Source: an uncultured Collinsella sp. (GTDB taxonomy: Bacteria; Actinomycetota; Coriobacteriia; Coriobacteriales; Coriobacteriaceae). Taken from it: a DNA stretch of 5,564 nt. A program made the translations under genes and the position numbers. Location: the NCBI GenBank assembly GCA_938045085.1, contig CALINZ010000075.1, forward strand, positions 1 through 5,564, in the 5' to 3' direction. The notes beneath the pieces are model-generated. The model saw only the letters and a program-made list of their open reading frames with translations. It had not been told where the DNA came from and did not search any database. This document shows, piece after piece, positions 1 through 5,564 of this stretch; position 1 is the stretch's first letter; each line of letters starts with the position of its first letter.

Positions 1-1380
<1,380 letters not shown>

Positions 1381-1382
1381 TC

Positions 1383-2225
1383 ATGTCCGCCCGTAAAGCT
1401 CGCACGGAGGCGGCTGCCGCTAGCGCCGCCCCCGTTGACTCTGAGGAGAAGGACGTGAAGATTCCCGTAGAGGCCGCAGACGATACCGAGGTCAATGAGG
1501 CCCCGGCCGCCGAGGCTGCCGAGAACCAGGTAGAGGATTCCAACAAGGAGGCGACGATGACCGAGGACAAGATGGTGGAAGCCGCTATCCGCGCCGGTGA
1601 GGAAGCCGCCGACAACGACTTTAAGCTCAAGTTCGAGCAGGCCCAAAAGGAGCTTGCCGACGTGCGCAATGAGCTCGATGCTGCGGCAGAGGCTCAGAAG
1701 GCCGCCGAGGACAAGGCGAAGGACGCTACCGAGCGCACCGCCCGCCTGCAGGCCGACTGGGAGAACTTCCGTCGCCGCACCGCCAACGAGCGCATCGCCG
1801 AGCGCGAGCGTGCGACCGAGAAGCTTGTCACCGCGCTGTTGCCGGTGATCGACGATATCGAGCGCGCGATCGACCATGCCCGCAGCCAAGAGCTTTCCGA
1901 CGACTTTAAGCAGTTCGTCGATGGCGTTGACGCGGTACATGCCAAGCTGCTCGATGTGTTTGCGCACGAGGGCGTTGAACCCATCGATCCCAAGGGTGAG
2001 GCGTTCGATCCGCTCGAGCACCAGGCTGTGGGTCGCGTCGAGGACGCATCGCAGTACGACGAGACCGTCAACGACGTGTACCAGAAGGGCTACCGCATGG
2101 CGGATCGCATTCTGCGTTCCGCGATGGTGACGGTGACCTACGGTGGCGAGAAGCGCCCCGCACCGGAGCCCGAAGCGGCGCCCGAGGATGCTACGGCCGA
2201 TACGGCCGAGAGCACCGAGGAGTAA
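1383..2225 (+). CDS. grpE: Nucleotide exchange factor GrpE, with long acidic N-terminal extension
   Basis: GrpE releases ADP from DnaK and resets the chaperone cycle; it acts in the cytosol as a dimer. From the ATG at 1383 the protein is 280 aa, long for a family usually near 200. Residues 1-75 are low-complexity Ala/Glu/Asp. Residues about 78-150 form the charged dimer coiled coil, with WENFRRR at 126-132. Residues 208-251 match the GrpE signature: FDPLEHQAV, then GYRMADRILRSAMVTV. An acidic Ala/Glu/Pro tail follows. The start at 1383 is 2 bases past the dnaK stop, with GAGGA (1369-1373) inside dnaK as a possible ribosome binding site 9 bases away. An in-frame ATG at 1557 (Met59) has a much better AAGGAGG and would give 222 aa. 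The upstream part has coding-like codon use, so I keep 1383 as the outer limit and leave the true start open. Confidence 0.95.
   Translation: MSARKARTEAAAASAAPVDSEEKDVKIPVEAADDTEVNEAPAAEAAENQVEDSNKEATMTEDKMVEAAIRAGEEAADNDFKLKFEQAQKELADVRNELDAAAEAQKAAEDKAKDATERTARLQADWENFRRRTANERIAERERATEKLVTALLPVIDDIERAIDHARSQELSDDFKQFVDGVDAVHAKLLDVFAHEGVEPIDPKGEAFDPLEHQAVGRVEDASQYDETVNDVYQKGYRMADRILRSAMVTVTYGGEKRPAPEPEAAPEDATADTAESTEE
1545..1551 (+). promoter_or_regulatory. Strong Shine-Dalgarno for internal grpE start at 1557
   Basis: AAGGAGG lies 5 bases before an ATG at 1557-1559 that is in frame with grpE. It matches the anti-Shine-Dalgarno far better than the GAGGA upstream of the 1383 start. It either marks the real start of a 222-aa GrpE or gives a second, shorter isoform. 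The same bases also read as plausible codons (Asn-Lys-Glu-Ala-Thr), so chance is possible. Confidence 0.6.
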
Positions 2226-2230
2226 TTGAG

Positions 2231-2261
2231 AAGGGCCCCGGGGCAAAACCCGGGGCCCTTT
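2231..2261 (+). terminator. Hairpin with short U-tract between grpE and dnaJ (terminator or attenuator)
   Basis: A perfect 12-bp inverted repeat pairs aagggccccggg (2231-2242) with cccggggccctt (2249-2260) around a 6-base loop (gcaaaa), 5 bases after the grpE stop. The stem is very GC-rich, but the following T-run is only three bases (2259-2261) before C. This is typical of a leaky intrinsic terminator or an mRNA-stabilising end. Because dnaJ and hspR follow on the same strand with no clear promoter, partial readthrough is the simplest reading. Confidence 0.75.
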
Positions 2262-2289
2262 CTGGCCAAGTGCCATGTGACAGCATGAG

Positions 2290-2311
2290 CCGCCGTCCGC
2301 AGGGACGGCGG
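2290..2311 (+). other. Second stem-loop upstream of dnaJ
   Basis: ccgccgtcc (2290-2298) pairs perfectly with ggacggcgg (2303-2311) around gcag, a 9-bp stem with a tetraloop. It ends 12 bases before the dnaJ Shine-Dalgarno (AGGAG, 2324-2328) and has no T-tract, so it is not a terminator. It could affect dnaJ translation or protect the 5' end of a processed dnaJ-hspR message. The structure is seen in the sequence; its role is inferred. Confidence 0.55.
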
Positions 2312-2333
2312 ATGTAACAGGAGAGGAGCTACG

Positions 2334-3299
2334 ATGGCTGCAGGCAAAACCTTCTATGACATCCTGGGCGTATCCAAGAGCGCCTCCGACAAAGAGATCA
2401 AGAGCGCGTTTCGCAAGCTCGCGCAAAAATATCACCCCGATGCCGGCGGCGACGAGGCCAAGTTTAAGGAGATCAGCGAGGCCTACGAGACGCTTTCGGA
2501 CGAGAAGAAACGTAAAGAGTACGACCAGATGCTCATGTTTGGCGGCATGCCGGGCGCGGGCGGCGCGTATGGCGGCGGCTACGGTGCCGGCGCGGGCGCC
2601 AGCGGCTGGGGCGATATCTTCGACAGCATCTTTAGCGGCAACGGCGCCTGGGGCAGCGATTGGGGCTCGGGCTTTGCCGGGGCTGCGGGTAATGCCGGTG
2701 CCGGCGCGGGCCGCAGCCGTGCTCGCAAGGGCGGCGACCTGTCGCTGACCGTCGATGTGACGGCCGAGGACGCGTTTCGCGGCGTGACGCACAAGGTTAC
2801 CTACCGCATTCCCTCGACAGGCGAGCAGCAGACCATTACGGTCTCGGTGCCTGCGGGCGCGGTCGACGGCGGCAAGCTACGCTACAAGCGTCGCGGCGAG
2901 TATGGCGTTGCCGGCGGCGAGCGCGGCGACCTGGTCGTGACCACGCACGTGGAGGAGCACCCGCTGTTTAAGCGCAAGGGCGCCGATGTGACCATGGAGG
3001 TACCGGTCTCGGTCTACGAGGCGGCGCTCGGCTGTACGGTGGACGTGCCCACGCCCGGCGGGGCGACGGTTCGCCTGAAGGTGCCCGCGGGTACCCAGAC
3101 GGGCAAGAAGTTCCGCTTTAAAGAGATGGGCGCGCCCGACGTTAAGCATCGCGGGCGCACCGGTGCGTTGCTCGTCGAGATCAAGGTGCAGGTCCCCACG
3201 AACCTGTCCGACGACGAGCGCGATGCCATGACCAAGCTGCGCGAGGCCGACACGCGCGACTATCGCGAGAAAGTCAACCGTTACAAGGCGACGTACTAG
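2334..3299 (+). CDS. dnaJ: DnaJ-family co-chaperone, class B (no zinc finger)
   Basis: This J-protein stimulates the DnaK ATPase and delivers substrates. The start ATG has AGGAG (2324-2328) five bases upstream. Residues 6-66 are the J-domain, with the essential HPD at 34-36 and KFKEISEAYETLSD in its third helix. Residues 70-131 are a Gly/Ala-rich G/F-type linker with a DIF motif (94-96) and three tryptophans (92, 106, 110). Residues from about 133 to 321 are the two beta-rich C-terminal substrate-binding domains and a short dimerisation tail. The CxxCxGxG zinc-finger repeats of classical DnaJ are absent; the only cysteine is residue 234. At 321 aa it resembles CbpA/DnaJ2-type proteins more than the roughly 375-aa class A DnaJ. 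Its place between grpE and hspR makes it the operon-encoded partner of this DnaK. Whether the genome also has a class A DnaJ cannot be seen here. Confidence 0.95.
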   Translation: MAAGKTFYDILGVSKSASDKEIKSAFRKLAQKYHPDAGGDEAKFKEISEAYETLSDEKKRKEYDQMLMFGGMPGAGGAYGGGYGAGAGASGWGDIFDSIFSGNGAWGSDWGSGFAGAAGNAGAGAGRSRARKGGDLSLTVDVTAEDAFRGVTHKVTYRIPSTGEQQTITVSVPAGAVDGGKLRYKRRGEYGVAGGERGDLVVTTHVEEHPLFKRKGADVTMEVPVSVYEAALGCTVDVPTPGGATVRLKVPAGTQTGKKFRFKEMGAPDVKHRGRTGALLVEIKVQVPTNLSDDERDAMTKLREADTRDYREKVNRYKATY

Positions 3300-3332
3300 G
3301 GCGGTCGTGGCGCACGCCCGCGCCCGCGGGCT

Positions 3333-3338
3333 TATGAT
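3333..3338 (+). promoter_or_regulatory. Possible -10 box upstream of hspR (weak)
   Basis: TATGAT matches the sigma-70 -10 consensus at five of six positions in the 72-bp dnaJ-hspR spacer, 34 bases before the hspR start. No convincing -35 lies 16-18 bp upstream, where the sequence is GC-rich, and there is no extended-10 TG. A weak internal promoter for hspR is possible but not established. Confidence 0.2.
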
Positions 3339-3371
3339 GGACGATAACGAGACGGAAAGGGGTCAGGTAGC

Positions 3372-3788
3372 ATGGCCGAGGACAATAGGAACAAACCGCT
3401 GTACATGATCAGCGTGGCGGCCGAGCTGACCGGCATGCATCCGCAGACTCTGCGCGTCTACGAGTCCAAGGGTCTGGTGAACCCCCAGCGCTCGGGCGGC
3501 AACACGCGTCTGTACTCGCGTGCCGATATCGAGCGCCTGGAGCTCATCAACCAGCTGACCGACGAGGGCATCAACCTTGCCGGCGTGGTGCGCATCCTCG
3601 ATATGAAGGAGCGTGCCGAGGAGCGCGAGCGCGAGAACGAAAAGCTCCGCGCTCGCGTGCGCCAGCTCGAGGACGAGCTGCACGAGTACAAGATGCAGAA
3701 GAAGATCACCGCCCTGGCCCCGCGCGACGGCTCGGTCAACCCCGAACAGGTCATGCGCAAGCTGCTGGGTGCCGGCGGGGATTTGTAG
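3372..3788 (+). CDS. hspR: Heat-shock repressor HspR, MerR family
   Basis: HspR is the transcriptional repressor of actinobacterial dnaK operons; it binds HAIR inverted repeats and, in Streptomyces, uses DnaK as co-repressor. The protein is 138 aa. Residues 11-52 form the MerR winged helix-turn-helix, including the HspR-typical ISVAAELTGMHPQTLRVYE and the wing GGNTRLYS at 42-49. DEGINLAGVVRILDM at 64-78 is also characteristic of HspR. Residues about 79-111 are a highly charged coiled coil for dimerisation. There are no cysteines, so it is not a metal- or thiol-sensing MerR protein. The ATG is preceded by AAAGGGG (3356-3362), 9 bases away. Its position at the end of dnaK-grpE-dnaJ is the classic actinobacterial arrangement and implies autoregulation with the operon. 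No full HAIR site (CTTGAGT-N7-ACTCAAG) is seen in this window. Confidence 0.95.
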   Translation: MAEDNRNKPLYMISVAAELTGMHPQTLRVYESKGLVNPQRSGGNTRLYSRADIERLELINQLTDEGINLAGVVRILDMKERAEERERENEKLRARVRQLEDELHEYKMQKKITALAPRDGSVNPEQVMRKLLGAGGDL

Positions 3789-3815
3789 TTACGCGGGTTT
3801 ACCAACCCGCGTAAC
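3788..3815 (+). other. Perfect stem-loop overlapping the hspR stop, no U-tract
   Basis: gttacgcgggtt (3788-3799) pairs perfectly over 12 bp with aacccgcgtaac (3804-3815) around the loop tacc. The left arm starts with the last base of the hspR stop codon. What follows is GGGCCGACG, so there is no U-tract for intrinsic termination. It could be a factor-assisted terminator, a 3'-end stabiliser, or a palindromic protein-binding site. Confidence 0.6.
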
Positions 3816-3857
3816 GGGCCGACGCTGCGCGCCACCCAGAGCGACAATTTGTCATTC

Positions 3858-3899
3858 AAAAGGCAAGGCATGACCAGAAGGTCTATGCCTTGCCTTTTT
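3858..3899 (+). terminator. Strong intrinsic terminator of the dnaK-hspR operon
   Basis: aaaaggcaaggcat (3858-3871) pairs perfectly over 14 bp with atgccttgcctttt (3885-3898). After a single bulged T (3884), an inner gacc/ggtc stem (3872-3875 with 3880-3883) closes the loop agaa. The right arm runs into five T residues (3895-3899). The left arm's A-run gives a T-run on the other strand, so it could act in both directions. It lies about 70 bases after the hspR stop and is the clearest operon end in the window. Confidence 0.88.
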
Positions 3900-3980
3900 C
3901 ATGCCAACTTGTTCGCTCTGGACGTCGCTCGCTGTCCGTCCTCTACCTGCGGCGTTGCCTTGCTCCGGATGCGGTAGTCA

Positions 3981-4077
3981 TTGGGGACGTTCTTAAATGA
4001 CTGGTCAAAGGGGACATTCTTGCGGCACTTGGCAGTTGGGGACGTTCCTTTTGTGCCGGCACTTTGGGACACTCCTT
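3981..4077 (+). repeat. Four direct repeats of a GGGGACGTTCTT-type unit at 27-28 bp spacing
   Basis: Four same-orientation copies are visible: ttggggacgttctt (3981-3994), aaggggacattctt (4008-4021), ttggggacgttcctt (4036-4050) and ttgggacactcctt (4064-4077). Their GGGAC cores start at 3984, 4011, 4039 and 4066, giving steps of 27, 28 and 27 bp. Two spacers hold small palindromes: tgactggtca (3998-4007, four-base arms) and gtgccggcac (4053-4062, perfect). The copies decay from left to right. From memory, similar intergenic units occur repeatedly in Coriobacteriia and some other bacteria and may be REP-like elements mobilised by Y1-type transposases; that link is inference. It is not a CRISPR, because the repeats are too short and degenerate. 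Confidence 0.7.
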
Positions 4078-4109
4078 GTCAGAAGAGTGATGCAAGGTGC
4101 TCGTCCTTT

Positions 4110-4127
4110 ACTTTACTGAGATAAAGT
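4110..4127. promoter_or_regulatory. Inverted repeat, possible operator upstream of hydratase
   Basis: acttta (4110-4115) and taaagt (4122-4127) form a perfect 6-bp inverted repeat with a 6-base centre (ctgaga). It lies in a locally AT-rich patch and overlaps the -35 of the candidate promoter at 4112-4140, where a repressor would compete with RNA polymerase. I do not recognise the binding protein. A 6-bp palindrome can arise by chance, so confidence is low. Confidence 0.35.
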
Positions 4128-4140
4128 GAACGTGTAGATT
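4112..4140 (+). promoter_or_regulatory. Candidate sigma-70 promoter for the hydratase
   Basis: TTTACT (4112-4117; four of six to TTGACA) is separated by exactly 17 bp from TAGATT (4135-4140; four of six to TATAAT). Transcription would start near 4147 and leave a leader of about 80 bases before the ATG at 4228. A downstream alternative -10, TATGCT (4186-4191), lacks a good -35 at the right distance. The strong terminator upstream means this gene should have its own promoter in this region. Confidence 0.4.
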
Positions 4141-4195
4141 CGTAACCCACTCGCAACCGTTCTATGGCACGATATTGAACGAATGTATGCTATGC

Positions 4196-4212
4196 GCCCA
4201 AATCTTTTGGGC
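4196..4212 (+). other. Leader hairpin just upstream of the hydratase ribosome binding site
   Basis: gcccaaa (4196-4202) pairs perfectly with tttgggc (4206-4212) around tct, a 7-bp stem with a 3-base loop. It ends 5 bases before the Shine-Dalgarno GGGAG (4218-4222), which is itself 5 bases before the ATG at 4228. Its closeness to the ribosome binding site suggests a possible effect on translation; it has no T-tract and is not a terminator. Confidence 0.5.
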
Positions 4213-4227
4213 AGAGTGGGAGACAGT

Positions 4228-5564
4228 ATGGTCAAGCTGTACGAGGACGGCATCTACCTGCGCGGCGGCAGCGAGGTTGTGCCTGCGGTCGAGGCTGCCG
4301 AGCGCGGTATTACGCAGACGCCCGAGGATGCCAAGCGCGGCACCATCGCGTATTCGATCCTCCAGGCACATAACACGTCGGGTGACCCCGAGGCACTCAA
4401 GATTCGCTTTGACGCCATGGCGAGCCACGACATCACCTTCGTTGGCATCATCCAGACGGCGCGCGCCTCGGGCATGGAGCAGTTCCCGCTGCCCTACGTA
4501 CTCACTAACTGCCACAACTCGCTGTGCGCCGTGGGCGGCACTATCAACGAGGACGACCACGTCTTCGGTCTCTCGGCTGCCAAGAAGTACGGCGGCATCT
4601 TCGTCCCGCCGCACATCGCCGTCATCCACTCCTTTATGCGTGAGAACTTCGCCGGCTGTGGCAAGATGATCCTGGGCTCCGACTCCCACACCCGCTACGG
4701 CGCTCTGGGCACCATGGCCGTGGGCGAGGGCGGTGGCGAGCTGGCAAAGCAGCTGCTGCGCGACACCTACGACGTTGCCTATCCCGGCGTCGTTGCCATC
4801 TACCTCACGGGCGCCCCGCGCCCCGGCGTTGGCCCACACGATGTGGCGCTCGCCATCATCCGCGCCGTCTTTGCCAAGGGTTACGTTAAGAACAGGGTCA
4901 TGGAGTTCGTAGGCCCCGGCATCGCGAGCATGACGACCGACTACCGCAACGGCGTCGACGTCATGACCACCGAGACTACCTGCCTGTCGAGCATTTGGGC
5001 CACCGACGAGGACACGCGCGCATTCCTGACCATGCACGGCCGCGGCGACGACTACCGCGAGCTCAAGCCCGCCGATGTTGCCTACTACGACGGCTGCGTC
5101 GAGGTCGATCTGTCGAGCATCAAGCCCATGATCGCGCTGCCGTTCCATCCTTCCAACGGCTTTGAGATCGACGAGCTCAACGAGAACCTCGAGGACATCC
5201 TGCACGAGGTGGAGCTCGAGGCCGCCAAGATCGGCGAGGGCAAGACGCACTTTAGCCTGCTCGACAAGATCGTCGACGGCAAGCTGCACGTGCAGCAGGG
5301 CGTTATCGCCGGCTGCTCGGGCGGCAACTACGACTCCGTGGTCCAGGCTGCCCGCGTGCTCAAGGGCGCCAACACCGGCTGCGGCGAGTTCTCGCTGTCG
5401 GTCTACCCCACGAGCCAGCCCGTGGCACTCGAGCTTACACGCCGCGGCTACATCTACGACCTTATGGAGGCCGGCGCGATTGTGCGCACGGCATTCTGCG
5501 GCCCGTGCTTCGGCGCCGGCGACACGCCTGCCAACAACGGCCTTTCGATTCGCCACACCACGCG
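4228..5564 (+). CDS. Aconitase-superfamily hydratase (YbhJ-like), 3'-truncated by window edge
   Basis: This is an iron-sulfur hydratase of the aconitase/isopropylmalate isomerase superfamily, probably cytosolic. The closest family I recall is the uncharacterised YbhJ-type hydratase of about 750 aa; 445 codons are present with no stop before the edge. The ATG at 4228 has GGGAG at 4218-4222. GSDSHTRYG at residues 150-158 matches the aconitase GTDSHT motif. Glu249 in MTTETTCLSSIW matches the catalytic-region MGAEIGATTS. Cys363 in AGCSGGNYDS lies where aconitase has the cluster cysteine of SCTN. Cys424 and Cys427 in FCGPCFGAG match ACGPCIG. All three [4Fe-4S] ligands are therefore present, but the first lacks the usual Thr-Asn. 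The substrate cannot be told from sequence; it may be citrate/isocitrate or another hydroxyacid. The C-terminal swivel domain is beyond the window. The gene appears monocistronic at its 5' side, after the hspR terminator. Confidence 0.88.
   Translation, partial: MVKLYEDGIYLRGGSEVVPAVEAAERGITQTPEDAKRGTIAYSILQAHNTSGDPEALKIRFDAMASHDITFVGIIQTARASGMEQFPLPYVLTNCHNSLCAVGGTINEDDHVFGLSAAKKYGGIFVPPHIAVIHSFMRENFAGCGKMILGSDSHTRYGALGTMAVGEGGGELAKQLLRDTYDVAYPGVVAIYLTGAPRPGVGPHDVALAIIRAVFAKGYVKNRVMEFVGPGIASMTTDYRNGVDVMTTETTCLSSIWATDEDTRAFLTMHGRGDDYRELKPADVAYYDGCVEVDLSSIKPMIALPFHPSNGFEIDELNENLEDILHEVELEAAKIGEGKTHFSLLDKIVDGKLHVQQGVIAGCSGGNYDSVVQAARVLKGANTGCGEFSLSVYPTSQPVALELTRRGYIYDLMEAGAIVRTAFCGPCFGAGDTPANNGLSIRHTT

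Larger units (their letters stand above)
3789..4227. other. Long intergenic region between hspR and the hydratase gene
   Basis: This 439-bp gap holds two stem-loops at its left end, a four-copy repeat cluster near 3981-4077, and an AT-richer promoter-like stretch from about 4101 to the ribosome binding site at 4218, each listed separately. The stretch 3900-3980 contains nothing I can assign; it has only short imperfect pairings such as ggac/gtcc at 3920-3937. I see no supportable gene, tRNA or IS open reading frame on either strand; reading frames crossing it are short or are shadows of neighbouring genes. Confidence 0.7.

Noticed and set aside
3315..3331. GC palindrome gcccgcgcccgcgggc in the dnaJ-hspR spacer as a terminator
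   Set aside because: The symmetric arms leave only a 2-base loop and there is no T-tract, so I do not call a terminator.
3981..4077. CRISPR array
   Set aside because: The repeated unit is only about 14 bp, is degenerate, has only four copies, and has no cas genes nearby; the spacers are about 13 bp and partly palindromic.
4395..4401. ACTCAAG, identical to one half of the HspR HAIR operator
   Set aside because: The partner half CTTGAGT is absent at the required 7-base spacing upstream, and the site lies inside the hydratase coding region, so it is most likely chance.
4175..4669. A 164-aa + strand frame starting at TTG 4175 and overlapping the hydratase start
   Set aside because: It is out of frame with the hydratase, becomes Ser/Arg/Thr-rich as expected of a shadow frame, and has no ribosome binding site at its TTG.
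4162..5556. A 464-aa open reading frame on the - strand opposite the hydratase
   Set aside because: The + strand shows clear aconitase motifs in frame from 4228 with a good ribosome binding site; the antisense product is Ala/Val/Gly/Asp-rich with no motif.

Overview
The window shows a heat-shock chaperone operon in the order dnaK (3' part), grpE, dnaJ, hspR. It is followed by an intergenic region of about 440 bp and the first 445 codons of an aconitase-superfamily hydratase. Every real gene is on the + strand. The high GC content, the strong third-position GC bias and the gene order with a MerR-family HspR repressor at the end point to Actinobacteria (Actinomycetota). The protein flavour, the YbhJ-like hydratase and the short GGGGACGTTCTT-type intergenic repeats suggest a gut Coriobacteriia member such as Collinsella. 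The genus is an inference from memory, not a computed match.

Layout: 1-1380 is DnaK from about residue 174 (E. coli numbering) to its acidic C-terminus. 1383-2225 is GrpE; its annotated start is 2 bases after the dnaK stop, but a textbook Shine-Dalgarno sits in front of an in-frame internal ATG at 1557. 2226-2333 holds two hairpins, one terminator-like, and the dnaJ ribosome binding site. 2334-3299 is a DnaJ-type co-chaperone without a zinc finger (class B). 3300-3371 is a short spacer with a weak possible -10 box. 3372-3788 is HspR. 3788-3899 carries two consecutive stem-loops, the second a strong intrinsic terminator. 3981-4077 is a cluster of four same-orientation repeats at 27-28 bp spacing. 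4110-4222 contains a candidate promoter with an overlapping inverted repeat, a leader hairpin and the hydratase ribosome binding site. 4228-5564 is the hydratase, cut by the window end.

How the parts work together: DnaK is the ATP-driven chaperone, the J-protein delivers substrates and stimulates its ATPase, GrpE exchanges its nucleotide, and HspR represses the operon. In Streptomyces HspR is known to use DnaK as co-repressor, giving a feedback loop. The HspR operator (HAIR) expected upstream of dnaK lies outside the window. The hydratase appears to be an independent transcription unit.

No wholly new system is evident. The points most worth a second look are the internal GrpE start, the terminator-like hairpin inside the operon, the periodic repeat cluster, and the altered cysteine motif and leader structure of the hydratase.
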